Assembly: GCF_017349075.1 (NCBI RefSeq)
Contig: NZ_JAFMOF010000001.1
Location: 2,084,101 to 2,148,100 of the forward strand
Length of the DNA stretch: 64,000 nucleotides
Source: Streptomyces triculaminicus
Lineage (GTDB): Bacteria > Actinomycetota > Actinomycetes > Streptomycetales > Streptomycetaceae
Reading direction: 5' to 3'
Position 1 is the first letter of the stretch. Each line of letters starts with the position of its first letter. This document shows, piece after piece, positions 31,608 through 39,825 of this stretch. The notes below the pieces were generated by a model. That model ran no database searches. It was given only the letters and a program-made list of their open reading frames with translations, and was not told the DNA's origin. A program made the translations under genes and the position numbers.

Positions 31608-34058
31608 ATGACCACTTCGCGGGAGACCGGCAGTACGGGCGGCGGCACCGCCGCGGGGCCGCGCACGCTCGCCGAAGAGCTGCGCGCCAGCCCCGACGAC
31701 GCCCTCGCCGGACTGCTGCGCGCACGCCCGGACCTGCTCAATCCCGTGCCGGGCGACCTCACCCAGCTGGCCACCCGGGCCGCCACCCGGGCCTCGGTGG
31801 TGCGGGCGCTGGACCACCTCGACCGGTTCGCCCTGCAGGTCGCCGAGGCGCTCGCGGTCGCGCCGGACCCCTGCCCGTACGCCACCCTGGCCGCGCTGAT
31901 GACGGGCGACGAGCCCGCCGGCGCCGAGGGCGCCGCCATCGCCGCCGAGCTGCCGCGCGCCGTGGCCGCCCTGCGCGACCAGGCCCTGGTCTGGGGCGGG
32001 GAGGACCGGCTGCGCCTGGTGCGCACCGTCCGCGAGCTGCTCGCCCCCACCACGACCCGCCCCTCGCCCACCGGCCTGGGGCCCGGCGTCGCCGAGATCA
32101 CGGCGGGCATGTCGCCGGGCCGACTGCAGGGGATCATCGCCACGGCGGGGCTGCCCGCCACCCACGACCCGGTGACGGCCGTCACCGCCCTGACCGAACT
32201 GTTCGAGGACCGTCGGCGCATGGCGGCGCTGCTGGCCGACGCGCCCGAGGAGGCCACGACCGTCCTCGGCAGGCTGCTGTGGGGCCCGCCGCACGGCACG
32301 GTCACCGCCGAACCCGCGTCCCACCTGCGCTGGCTGCTCGACCGGGGCCTGCTGCTGCCCACCGGCCCGGGCAGCGTGGTGCTGCCCCGCGAGGTGGCCC
32401 TGCACCTGCGCGCCGGCCGGGCGCACCGCGCGCCGGAGCCGCTGGCCCCCGAGCTCGCCCCGGTCACCGCGCACGAGCCCCGGACGGTCGACGCGACCGC
32501 CGCCGGGCAGGCCTTCATGGCGCTGGCGACGGTGGAGGACCTGCTGCGGGAGTGGGAGAGCGCGGGCCCGCTCGTCCTGCGGGCCGGCGGCCTGAGCGTG
32601 CGGGACCTCAAGCGCGCCGCGACCGTCCTCGAGACCACGGAGGCGGCCGCCGCCTTCTGGGTCGAGCTCGCCTACGCGGCCGGGCTGCTGGCCTCCGACG
32701 GCGACGTCGACGAGCGCTACGCCCCCACCCCCGCCTACGACGAATGGCTGCTGCTGCCCGCCGAGCGGCGCTGGACCGCCCTGGCCACGGCCTGGCTGAC
32801 GGCCACCCGCACCCCGGGGCTGGCCGGCGGGAAGGACGCGAAGGGCCGCACGCTGGCGGTGCTGGGCCCGGACCTGGACCGCGGCCCCGCCCCCGAGGTG
32901 CGCCGCCGGGTGCTGGACCTGCTCGCCGAGCTGCCCGCGGGCTCCTCCGTGCCCGCCGACGCCCTGCTGGAGCGGCTGCGCTGGGAGCGCCCGCCGCGCT
33001 CGGCCGCCGACGACCTGCGCACGCGGCTGGCGACCTGGACCCTGGCGGAGGCCGAGCAGCTGGGCGTCACCAGCCAGGGCGCGCTCTCGGCGCACGGCCG
33101 CGCCCTGCCGGCGGACCCGGAGGCCGCCGCGGCGGCCCTGGCGCCCCTGCTGCCCGAGCCGCTGGACCACATCCTGCTGCAGGCCGACCTCACCGCCGTG
33201 GCGCCCGGCCCGCTGCGCCGCCCGCTCGCCCAGCTGCTCGGCGTGCTCGCGGACGTCGAGTCCAAGGGCGGCGCGACCGTCTACCGCTTCACGCCGGAGT
33301 CCGTACGCCGCGCCCTGGACGCCGGCCGCACCGCCGCCGACCTCCACGCCTTCCTCACCGAGCACTCCCGTACGCCCGTTCCGCAGCCGCTGGCCTACCT
33401 CGTCGACGACGTGGCCCGGCGGCACGGTCGGCTGCGGGTGGGCGCGGCGTCGTCGTACGTCCGCTGCGACGACGAGGCCCTGCTGGCCGAGATCCTCGCC
33501 GACCGCCGGTCGGCGCCGCTGCGGCTGCGCCGCCTGGCGTCGACGGTGCTGGCGGCGCAGGCGGCTCCGGACACGCTCCTGGAGGTGCTGCGCGCGATGG
33601 GCTACGCGCCCGCCGCCGAGTCGGCGGAGGGCGACGTGGTCGTCGCGCGCGCCGACGCCCACCGCACCCCGCCGCGCACCGCCCCGGCCCCCGTCCCCGA
33701 GGGCCCGCCGGTTCCGGACGCCACGCTGCTGGGCGCGGCCGTGCGCGCCATCCGGGCCGGTGACATGGCCTCCACGGCCCAGCGCAAGCCGGTCGCCGAC
33801 CCCGCCCCCACCAGCGGCGGTCTGCCCCGCACCTCCTCGGCCGACACCCTGGCCACGATGCAGGCGGCGGTGATGACGGGGGCGGCCGTGTGGATCGGCT
33901 ACGTCAACGCCGAGGGGGCCGCCAGTCAGCGCGTCATCGCCCCGATCCGCGTCGAGGGCGGCTTCGTGACGGCGTACGACCACACGGCCGACGAGGTCCG
34001 CACCTATCCGCTGCACAGGATCACGGGAGTGGCGGAGCTGGCGGACGACCTGGCGTGA
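31608..34058 (+). CDS. Helicase-associated (Helicase_C_3/XPB-N-like) protein with C-terminal WYL-like domain
   Basis: Protein of 816 residues. It lacks Walker motifs. The central part (for example PLPEPLDHILLQADLTAVAPGPL, about 515-540, named by position) matches the Helicase_C_3 / XPB N-terminal-like domain: LQADLTAVAPGPL followed by ESKGGATVYRFTPES. The C-terminus (VWIGYVNAEGAASQRVIAPIR...) reads like a WYL domain. In mycobacteria such a protein is encoded beside the XPB helicase, and an XPB gene lies 9 kb away in this window, so it is probably its DNA-repair partner. No nuclease motif is visible. Confidence 0.8.
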   Translation: MTTSRETGSTGGGTAAGPRTLAEELRASPDDALAGLLRARPDLLNPVPGDLTQLATRAATRASVVRALDHLDRFALQVAEALAVAPDPCPYATLAALMTGDEPAGAEGAAIAAELPRAVAALRDQALVWGGEDRLRLVRTVRELLAPTTTRPSPTGLGPGVAEITAGMSPGRLQGIIATAGLPATHDPVTAVTALTELFEDRRRMAALLADAPEEATTVLGRLLWGPPHGTVTAEPASHLRWLLDRGLLLPTGPGSVVLPREVALHLRAGRAHRAPEPLAPELAPVTAHEPRTVDATAAGQAFMALATVEDLLREWESAGPLVLRAGGLSVRDLKRAATVLETTEAAAAFWVELAYAAGLLASDGDVDERYAPTPAYDEWLLLPAERRWTALATAWLTATRTPGLAGGKDAKGRTLAVLGPDLDRGPAPEVRRRVLDLLAELPAGSSVPADALLERLRWERPPRSAADDLRTRLATWTLAEAEQLGVTSQGALSAHGRALPADPEAAAAALAPLLPEPLDHILLQADLTAVAPGPLRRPLAQLLGVLADVESKGGATVYRFTPESVRRALDAGRTAADLHAFLTEHSRTPVPQPLAYLVDDVARRHGRLRVGAASSYVRCDDEALLAEILADRRSAPLRLRRLASTVLAAQAAPDTLLEVLRAMGYAPAAESAEGDVVVARADAHRTPPRTAPAPVPEGPPVPDATLLGAAVRAIRAGDMASTAQRKPVADPAPTSGGLPRTSSADTLATMQAAVMTGAAVWIGYVNAEGAASQRVIAPIRVEGGFVTAYDHTADEVRTYPLHRITGVAELADDLA

Positions 34059-34101
34059 GGCCTACGGACACGAGGCGCCCGGCCGTGAGGCGTACGGGTG
34101 T

Positions 34102-35532
34102 TCACCCCGCCCGGGCCGCCGTCTCCTCGTTCACTCCGAAGAGGTACGTCGCCACGAACCCGACCACGTACCCCACGAGCAGCCCCGCCCCGTAGACGGC
34201 CGCCGCCCGGAGGGGTCCGTGGCCGCCGTGCAGCAGGGGGAAGAGGGCCCAGCCGGAGGGGCCGATGGCCGTGGCGCCGACCGTGTCGCCGAGCTGGCCC
34301 ATGAGGCCCACGAACGCGCCCCCGGCCGCGCCGCCCGCGCACGCGGTGACGAACGGGCGGCCCAGCGGCAGGGACACGCCGTAGATGAGCGGTTCGCCGA
34401 TGCCCAGCACGCCGGCCGGCAGCGCGGACCGGATGGTCCGGCGGATCGAGGTGGCGCGGGCGAGCCGCAGGTAGACGGCGAGGGCGGCCCCGACCTGGCC
34501 GGCGCCCGCCATGGCGAGGAGGGGCAGCAGGACGGTGTGGCCCTGCTCGGCGATGAGGGTGGTGTGGATGGGGATCAGCGCCTGGTGCAGTCCCAGCATC
34601 ACCAGCGGCAGGAACAGGCCGCCCAGCGCCAGGCCCGCCAGCGCGCCCCCGCCGTCCAGCAGCCCGTCGGCGAGGCGCCCGATGGCGGTGGAGACCGCGC
34701 CGGCCGCGTACATCAGCCCGTACAGCGTCACCAGGCCCGGCAGCAGCACCGTCAGGAACGGCGTGACCAGCGCGTCCAGCGCCTCCGGCACCACGCGCCG
34801 GCAGCCCTTCTCCACGGACACCGCGAGCAGCGCGGCGGCCAGCGCGCCCAGCACCCCGCCCTGGCCCGGGGAGAGTTCGAGGCCGAAGGCGTCCACCCGG
34901 GCGACGCCGGGGTGGACGACGACGGCCGCGACCGCGCCGCCCAGGACGGGCGTGCCGCCGAACTCCTTGGCCGTCGCGTAGCCGACGAACACGGCGATCA
35001 GCGACATGAAGCCGCCGGAGATCGCCCCGAGGGCCGTCACCAGCGAGGGCGCCCAGCGCAGGTTGGCGAGCAGGCCGGCGAGGCCGGCGACGATGCCGCA
35101 GCCGATCAGGGCGGGGATCAGCGGCACGAAGACCTGGGCGACGCGGCGCAGGAGGAGTTTGCCGGGGGTGGCGTTGCGGGCCCGTTGCCCGGCCCGTAGC
35201 GCGGCCCCGCGCTCGGCGAGGGTTCCGGCGGCGGGCGCCGCCTCCCGCATGCGCTCGAGCTCCGGCGCGACCCGGGCGACGACGCCCGGTCCCAGCACGA
35301 TCTGGTACGCGGCCGGGGTGGACGCGGCGTCCTCCACCAGGCCCAGTACGCCGGGTACCGCCCGCAGCTCCGCGCCGCGCACGAGCGCGCTCTCGCGGAC
35401 CTCCACGCGCAGGCGGGTCATGCAGTGGGCCACGGAGGCGAGGTTGGCCGCGCCGCCCAGCAGGGGCAGCAGAGCGGCGGCCGTCGCGGCGGGCTTGCTG
35501 TCGTCTGCCGGTGGCATGAGGCCGTGCTTCAT
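34102..35532 (-). CDS. PTS sugar transporter subunit EIIBC (likely N-acetylmuramic acid)
   Basis: Phosphotransferase membrane protein of 476 residues. The EIIB domain has the phosphorylated Cys in AHCMTRLRVEV (Cys37). The EIIC domain (about ten helices) shows GIGEPLIYGVSLPLGRPF and the GLHQALIPIHTTL loop of the glucose/sucrose superfamily. No EIIA domain is attached, as in MurP, which borrows EIIA from elsewhere. The gene follows murQ by 17 bases in the same direction, indicating MurNAc uptake and phosphorylation. The ATG has no good Shine-Dalgarno, suggesting coupling to murQ translation. Confidence 0.86.
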   Translation of the reverse strand: MKHGLMPPADDSKPAATAAALLPLLGGAANLASVAHCMTRLRVEVRESALVRGAELRAVPGVLGLVEDAASTPAAYQIVLGPGVVARVAPELERMREAAPAAGTLAERGAALRAGQRARNATPGKLLLRRVAQVFVPLIPALIGCGIVAGLAGLLANLRWAPSLVTALGAISGGFMSLIAVFVGYATAKEFGGTPVLGGAVAAVVVHPGVARVDAFGLELSPGQGGVLGALAAALLAVSVEKGCRRVVPEALDALVTPFLTVLLPGLVTLYGLMYAAGAVSTAIGRLADGLLDGGGALAGLALGGLFLPLVMLGLHQALIPIHTTLIAEQGHTVLLPLLAMAGAGQVGAALAVYLRLARATSIRRTIRSALPAGVLGIGEPLIYGVSLPLGRPFVTACAGGAAGGAFVGLMGQLGDTVGATAIGPSGWALFPLLHGGHGPLRAAAVYGAGLLVGYVVGFVATYLFGVNEETAARAG

Positions 35533-35549
35533 CAGTGCATGACGGTATG

Positions 35550-36485
35550 TCAGCCGGCGGCCGCGCGCAGGGCGGCGCGCAGGTGGCCGTGGGACTCGGC
35601 GAGCAGCCGGGCGGCGGTCGGGCCGTCGACGTCGCCGAGGAGGACCAGGATGGCGTTCTTCACCTCGCCCCCGGTCTCGGCCAGCGCGGCCTCGATCTCG
35701 CCGTCCGCCGCGCCGGTGGCGTGGGCGACGATGCGCCGCGAGCGGGCCCGCAGTTTCTCGTTCGAGGCCCGGACGTCGACCATCAGGTTCCCGTACGTCT
35801 TGCCGAGGCGGATCATCGTGATGGTCGAGAGCATGTTGAGGACGAGCTTCTGCGCCGTGCCGGCCTTCAGCCGGGTGGAGCCGGTGAGCAGTTCGGGGCC
35901 CACGACGACCTCGATGGCGTGCTCGGCCGCCTCCCCGAGCGCCGAGCCGGCGTTGCAGGACAGCCCGATGGTCAGCGCCCCGGCGGCGCGGGCGTGCCGC
36001 ACGGCGCCGACGGCGTAGGGGGTGCGGCCGGAGGCCGAGACGCCGACGACGGTGTCGTCGGGGCCGACGCCCAGCGCCGCCAGGTCGGCCGCCGCCAGCT
36101 CCTCGCTGTCCTCGGCCCCCTCCACGGCCCGCACCAGCGCCTCGGGGCCGCCCGCTATCAGCCCGACGACCCTCCCCGGGTCGGTGTTGAACGTCGGCGG
36201 GCACTCGCTGGCGTCCAGCACGCCGAGGCGGCCCGCGGTGCCGGCGCCCGCGTAGACCAGGCGGCCGCCGCGGGCCATGCGGTCGGCGGTCGCGTCGACG
36301 GCGGCGGCGATCTCGGGCAGCCGCTCGGCGACGGCTGCGGCCACCGTCGCGTCCTCGGCGTTCATGATCTTCGCGATGGTCCGGGTGGGCAGCCGGTCGA
36401 TGTCCGCGAGGTCGGCGCGGAACGCCTCGGTGGTGAGCGTCGCCAGCTGGGCTCGCAGTGCGGCGAAGGCGGCGGTCGAGGTCAT
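35550..36485 (-). CDS. murQ: N-acetylmuramic acid 6-phosphate etherase
   Basis: SIS-fold enzyme of 311 residues that cleaves the lactyl ether of MurNAc-6-phosphate to GlcNAc-6-phosphate and lactate, a step of peptidoglycan recycling. Motifs: YAGAGTAGRLGVLDASECP with the catalytic-region Glu, EGAEDSEE with the second Glu, GVSASGRTPYAVGA and LTGSTRLKAGTAQKLVLN. Product feeds NagA, which is encoded 21 kb away in this window. A 10-bp direct repeat lies just upstream of the start. Confidence 0.95.
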   Translation of the reverse strand: MTSTAAFAALRAQLATLTTEAFRADLADIDRLPTRTIAKIMNAEDATVAAAVAERLPEIAAAVDATADRMARGGRLVYAGAGTAGRLGVLDASECPPTFNTDPGRVVGLIAGGPEALVRAVEGAEDSEELAAADLAALGVGPDDTVVGVSASGRTPYAVGAVRHARAAGALTIGLSCNAGSALGEAAEHAIEVVVGPELLTGSTRLKAGTAQKLVLNMLSTITMIRLGKTYGNLMVDVRASNEKLRARSRRIVAHATGAADGEIEAALAETGGEVKNAILVLLGDVDGPTAARLLAESHGHLRAALRAAAG

Positions 36486-36497
36486 GGCGGGCGACTC

Positions 36498-36527
36498 TTT
36501 CCGTCGATTTCCGTCGATTTCCGTCGG
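36498..36527. repeat. 10-bp direct repeat, three copies
   Basis: TTTCCGTCGA is repeated at 36498 and 36508, with a third copy at 36518 differing in the last base. It lies between rpiR and murQ, in the leader of murQ. It may be a product of slippage or a multimeric binding site for the adjacent regulator. Confidence 0.75.
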
Positions 36528-36562
36528 CTGGGGCAGCGAGGCCGGGGTCTGCGAGGGCCGGG

Positions 36563-37468
36563 TCAGCGCCGGTCGCGCGGGGCGTGCCGGTGCGCCAGCG
36601 CCTCGTACGAGGCGGACAGGGCGGGTGCCGCGGTCGCGTACGTGCGCTGGGCGACGCCGATGAACAGGCAGTCCACCACGAGGAGCTGGCTGGTGCGGCT
36701 CGACATGGCCGCGGGCCGCAGCTCGCTCTCCCGTGCGGAGGACGTGGCGAGGATGTGGTCCGCGTACTGGACGATGTCCCCGTCCGGCCGCCCGGTGACC
36801 GCCACCGTCGTCGCGCCGTGCTCGAAGGCGACCCGCAGCGGTTCGATGACGTCGGCGGTGCGGCCCGAGTGGGTGATGGCGATGGCCACGTCCCCCGGGC
36901 GCAGCTGTACGGCGTTGGTGACGGCCAGGTGGGGGTCGGCGGGCGCGTGCGCGATCAGGCCGATGCGCAGCAGCTTCTGGGTGAGGTCCTGGGCGACGAG
37001 GTTGGAGGCGCCGATGCCGTAGACGTCGACGCGCCGGGCGGCGGCGAGCGCGCCGGCGGCCGCTTCCAGGGCGGCCGTGTCCAGCCCGGCGGCGGTGTCC
37101 GCCAGGCACTGCGCCTCCTCCTGGGCGAGCTTGGCGATGACGCCGTTCATGGGGTCGTCCACGGTGATGTCGGCGGTGACGGCGGGCGCCCGGCCGGCGG
37201 CCTGCTCGGCCGCGAGGGCGGCGAGCGCGAGGCGCAGGTCGCGGTAGCCGGGGTAGCCCAGGACGCGGGCGGTGCGCACGACGGTGGCCTCGCTGGTACC
37301 GGTGCGTTCCGCGAGTCCGGTGACCGTGAGCGCGGCCGAGCCCGCCGGGTCGTCGGCCACCGTCTCGGCCACGCGCTGCATGGATCGCGTCATGGAGGGG
37401 GCGAGCGTGCGGACCTTGGCGGCCAGTGCGGCCGGGGAGCCGAAAGTTTCCTTCGCGGTGCCGCTCAC
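36563..37468 (-). CDS. RpiR family regulator (MurR-like)
   Basis: Regulator of 301 residues: N-terminal RpiR helix-turn-helix (VTGLAERTGTSEATVVRTARVLG, about residues 47-70, key residues SEATVVR) and C-terminal SIS domain for a phosphosugar (DVYGIGASNLVAQDL, ITHSGRTADVIEPLRVA). First gene of the rpiR-murQ-EIIBC operon; by context it senses MurNAc-6-phosphate or GlcNAc-6-phosphate. GTG at 37468 is read from a near-consensus promoter whose -10 box ends seven bases before the start codon, so the mRNA is probably leaderless. Confidence 0.9.
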   Translation of the reverse strand: MSGTAKETFGSPAALAAKVRTLAPSMTRSMQRVAETVADDPAGSAALTVTGLAERTGTSEATVVRTARVLGYPGYRDLRLALAALAAEQAAGRAPAVTADITVDDPMNGVIAKLAQEEAQCLADTAAGLDTAALEAAAGALAAARRVDVYGIGASNLVAQDLTQKLLRIGLIAHAPADPHLAVTNAVQLRPGDVAIAITHSGRTADVIEPLRVAFEHGATTVAVTGRPDGDIVQYADHILATSSARESELRPAAMSSRTSQLLVVDCLFIGVAQRTYATAAPALSASYEALAHRHAPRDRR

Positions 37469-37504
37469 ATGCTGAAAGGTATTTTCGGGCTGGTGTGCCG
37501 TCAA
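37469..37504 (-). promoter_or_regulatory. Near-consensus vegetative promoter, leaderless
   Basis: On the minus strand TTGACG (37499-37504) and TACCTT (37476-37481) are separated by exactly 17 bases, a good match to the principal sigma factor HrdB pattern. The -10 box ends seven bases before the GTG of the RpiR gene, leaving no room for a 5' leader. Confidence 0.7.
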
Positions 37505-37522
37505 CCCTCCACGCCCCCGACA

Positions 37523-37894
37523 ATGGATGCCATGGAGCTCGAACAGGCACTGCACACGGCACGGGCGCTCGTCCTCGCCGACCTCGTCGCCGGCGACGTC
37601 GCGGAGGCCGACGTGGTCTCCCTGGTGGAGGACGCGGTCGCGCACCGGCGGTGGTGGGTCGAGCAGTGGCCGGAGGGTGCCGGGTTCCTCCCCGGGCTCG
37701 TCGCCCAGGACGTCCAGGACGCCCTGCTGGACCGGCACGGCCGCTGGCCGCTGTGCCCCGTCTGCACCGAGGGGGGCGACCCGCACGCCCTCGAGGTCGA
37801 ACCGGAGCTGGGCCCAGACCCGCACTGGGCCTGCACCAAGCAGGCGGTGTTCGTGGCGCGGGTGGGATCCCTGGGAACGGCGCTCGGCCGATGA
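37523..37894 (+). CDS. Conserved hypothetical protein with possible zinc ribbon
   Basis: Soluble protein of 123 residues (120 if the second ATG at 37532 is used). N-terminal helices (MELEQALHTARALVLADL...) are followed by a C-terminal Cys cluster, PLCPVCTEG and later HWACTKQ, that could bind zinc. No family name recognised. It overlaps the DUF4031 gene by four bases (ATGA), so the two proteins probably work together. The region upstream is shared with the divergent RpiR promoter; neither start has a clear Shine-Dalgarno. Confidence 0.75.
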   Translation: MDAMELEQALHTARALVLADLVAGDVAEADVVSLVEDAVAHRRWWVEQWPEGAGFLPGLVAQDVQDALLDRHGRWPLCPVCTEGGDPHALEVEPELGPDPHWACTKQAVFVARVGSLGTALGR

Positions 37895-38166
37895 CGCTGT
37901 ACATCGACCCGCCCAACTGGCCGGGCCACGGCCGGATGTGGTCGCACCTGGTCAGCGACGTGTCGTTCGACGAGCTCCACGCCTTCGCGGCCCGCATGGA
38001 CGCGCCGCCGAGGGCGTTCGACGGCGACCACTACGACATCCCCTCGACGTCGTACGAGGCCGCCGTGGGGCTCGGGGCGCGCGAGGTGAGCAGCCGCGAG
38101 GTGGTCCGTCTGCTGAAGGCGGCGGGGCTGCGCCGCCCCAAGCACCCCGCCCGCCGCGCGGGCTGA
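37891..38166 (+). CDS. DUF4031 domain protein
   Basis: Protein of 91 residues beginning MTLYIDPPNWPGHGRMWSH, followed by FDELHAFAARMDAPPRAFDGDHYDIPS, a pattern I recognise as DUF4031. The conserved Asp, His and Asp/His in DGDHYDIP suggest a metal or nucleotide site but no activity is known. Start overlaps the upstream gene. Confidence 0.85.
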   Translation: MTLYIDPPNWPGHGRMWSHLVSDVSFDELHAFAARMDAPPRAFDGDHYDIPSTSYEAAVGLGAREVSSREVVRLLKAAGLRRPKHPARRAG

Positions 38167-38179
38167 GGCCCTCCCCGGA

Positions 38180-38217
38180 CCCTCGTCCCCGTCCTCGTCC
38201 TCGTCCTCGTCCTCAGG
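38180..38217. repeat. Hexanucleotide (CCTCGT)n microsatellite
   Basis: CCTCGT is repeated with slight interruption about five times between the DUF4031 and HD-domain genes (GTCCTCGTCCTCGTCCTCGT and flanks). It ends in the last codons of the HD gene, so slippage could change its C-terminus. Confidence 0.75.
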
Positions 38218-38857
38218 CGGTGAGCAGCTCCAGCTCCGTGGTCAGGTTCCGGCGCGCGAGCAGCTCCCAGCGGTCGTGCCCCTGCGGGGAGCGGAACAGC
38301 CGTGGCAGCTCCAGCAGCCGGCGCAGCACGTCGGCCCGCCCCTCGCGGAAGACGTCGTCGGGCACGAAACCGTACTCCTCGCGGACCGCCGCCGCGTAGC
38401 GTGCGTACTCCTCGGGCGTGCCTCCCAGCACGGCCAGGTCGGCGTCGCACAGCACCTCGCCGTCCCGGTCGCCGGGCCCGGGGTCGTGGCTGACGGTGAG
38501 CCGCACCAGCCGGGCGACCTCGGCCGTACGCTCCCGGTCGACGCCCAGCTCGGGCAGCGCCCGCTCGGCGAGGTGCGCGGAGCGCTCCTCGTTCTCCGAG
38601 CGGTCGGGGCGGTAGACGGCGTCGTGGAACCAGGCGGCGAGGCGGACGGTGTCGATGTCGTCGGCGTGGGCGGCCAGCGTGTCGAGGTGCCCGAGGACGG
38701 CGGCCAGGTGCGCGACGGTGTGATAGCGGCGCTGCGGCTCGGACCACCGGGCGAGCAGGTCGTCGGCGTAGGGGCCGGGATCCGGTACGGGGACGCCGCG
38801 GACCCGGTCCACGGTCTGCTGCCAGCGGGCGCGGAGGTGCTCGGGCGTGACGACCAT
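38213..38857 (-). CDS. HD-domain hydrolase-like protein
   Basis: Protein of 214 residues with the metal ligands of an HD superfamily phosphohydrolase: RRYHTVAHL (first His), AAWFHDAVY (His-Asp) and LCDADLAVLGG (Asp). Homologues are annotated as predicted metal-dependent HD phosphohydrolases of unknown substrate. Divergent from the CutC-like gene, 58 bases apart. Confidence 0.85.
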   Translation of the reverse strand: MVVTPEHLRARWQQTVDRVRGVPVPDPGPYADDLLARWSEPQRRYHTVAHLAAVLGHLDTLAAHADDIDTVRLAAWFHDAVYRPDRSENEERSAHLAERALPELGVDRERTAEVARLVRLTVSHDPGPGDRDGEVLCDADLAVLGGTPEEYARYAAAVREEYGFVPDDVFREGRADVLRRLLELPRLFRSPQGHDRWELLARRNLTTELELLTA

Positions 38858-38913
38858 GCGTCCAATTGTGGGGCACGGCTTCGTGCGGGGCGGCGGGTGT
38901 GGCAGGCTTGACT

Positions 38914-38929
38914 ACATGTCTAGACCAAT
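38914..38929. promoter_or_regulatory. DasR-like operator overlapping the cutC start
   Basis: ACATGTCTAGACCAAT matches the DasR-responsive element consensus ACTGGTCTAGACCACT at 13 of 16 positions, including the whole TCTAGACCA core. It contains the ATG of the CutC-like gene (38916), so bound DasR would block transcription start or elongation. Coding constraint (Met-Ser-Arg-Pro) could produce part of the match by chance. Confidence 0.4.
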
Positions 38930-39614
38930 TCTTGAGGTGATCGCCCTCGACCCCGAGGACGCCGTGGCGGCGCAGGCCGGAGGTGCGGACCGGCTCGAAC
39001 TGGTCAGCGACATGGCGGCCGACGGCCTCACCCCCTCCCTCGAGACCTTCGCGGCGGTACGGGCCGCCGTCGGCATCCCCCTGCGGGTGATGCTGCGCGC
39101 CGCGGACGGCTTCGCCGCCGGGGGCGCCGCCGCGCTCGAGGCGCTGTGCGAGCGGGCGCGGGCGCTGCGGGCGGAGGGCGCGGAGGAGTTCGTCCTCGGC
39201 TTCCTCACCGACGACGGGCGCGCCGACCTCGCGGCGGTGGCCGCCCTGACCGAGGCCGTCGGGCCCACCGCGCGCTGGACCTTCCACCGCGCCATCGACC
39301 GCGCCGCCGACCGCGACGCCCTGCGCAAGCAGCTCGCCGACCAGCCGGGGCTGGACACCTACCTCACCGCCGGCTCCGCCTCCGGCGTCGACGACGGCAT
39401 CGCCACGCTCCTGGCCGAGGCGGCGCGCGCCGACGAACCCGGCTACGAGCCGCGGATCCTCGTCGGCGGCGGCCTCGGGCTCAAGCACGTCCCGGTGCTG
39501 CGCGCGGCCGGCATCTCCGGCTTCCACATCGGCGGCGCGGCGCGACCGGCGGGATGGGACGCGCCGGTGGACGCCGCAGCGGTACGGGCCTGGCGCGAGG
39601 CGCTGGACGGGTAG
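38916..39614 (+). CDS. CutC family protein
   Basis: TIM-barrel protein of 232 residues: RPILEVIALDPEDAVAAQAGGADRLELVSDM is the hallmark N-terminus (residues 3-33; key GADRLELV), with RVMLRAADGF, WTFHRAIDR and ILVGGGLGLKHVP following. CutC was linked to copper tolerance in E. coli and other bacteria, but the biochemical role is unproven. ATG at 38916 appears leaderless (TTGACTAC just before). A DasR-like site covers the start. Confidence 0.87.
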   Translation: MSRPILEVIALDPEDAVAAQAGGADRLELVSDMAADGLTPSLETFAAVRAAVGIPLRVMLRAADGFAAGGAAALEALCERARALRAEGAEEFVLGFLTDDGRADLAAVAALTEAVGPTARWTFHRAIDRAADRDALRKQLADQPGLDTYLTAGSASGVDDGIATLLAEAARADEPGYEPRILVGGGLGLKHVPVLRAAGISGFHIGGAARPAGWDAPVDAAAVRAWREALDG

Positions 39615-39639
39615 GGTCCGAGGCCGCTTCCGCGGCCCT

Positions 39640-39660
39640 CCCGGGCCCTGGGGGCCCGGG
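39640..39660 (+). terminator. Hairpin downstream of cutC
   Basis: CCCGGGCCC (39640-39648) and GGGCCCGGG (39652-39660) form a nine-pair stem with a three-base loop, 26 bases after the CutC stop. There is no T-run, as is common for Streptomyces terminators. Confidence 0.5.
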
Positions 39661-39664
39661 GCTC

Positions 39665-39702
39665 GCCCCCGGTTACGGGAAGGGGCGGGATTGGGGAAAG
39701 AA
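39665..39702. repeat. Dispersed intergenic repeat, copy 1
   Basis: The stretch containing CCCCGGTTACGGGAAGGGGC followed by GGGAAAGAA recurs with few changes at 59186-59221. Both copies are intergenic and end shortly before or after a gene. It belongs to the abundant short intergenic repeats of streptomycete chromosomes. Confidence 0.75.
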
Positions 39703-39753
39703 ACCCCGCCGCGACGGCGCGCGACCCCACCGGCGGTCCCGGCGGTGCCGCAC

Positions 39754-39825
39754 CACCCCGGCCGTGCCCGCCACCCCGGCAGCGCCGGCCACCCCGGCCG
39801 TGCCCGCTACCCCAGCAGCTGCGCG
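39754..39825. repeat. 18-bp imperfect tandem repeat, four units
   Basis: CACCCCGGCCGTGCCCGC (39754 and 39790) alternates with diverged units (39772 and 39808). The last unit includes the stop codon and final codons of the HelD-like gene. Read past the stop the array would encode an Ala-Gly-Val-rich tail, so loss of the stop would extend the protein. Confidence 0.75.

Noticed and set aside
39754..39825. CRISPR-like array
   Set aside because: The 18-bp units are contiguous, imperfect and without spacers, and there are no cas genes.
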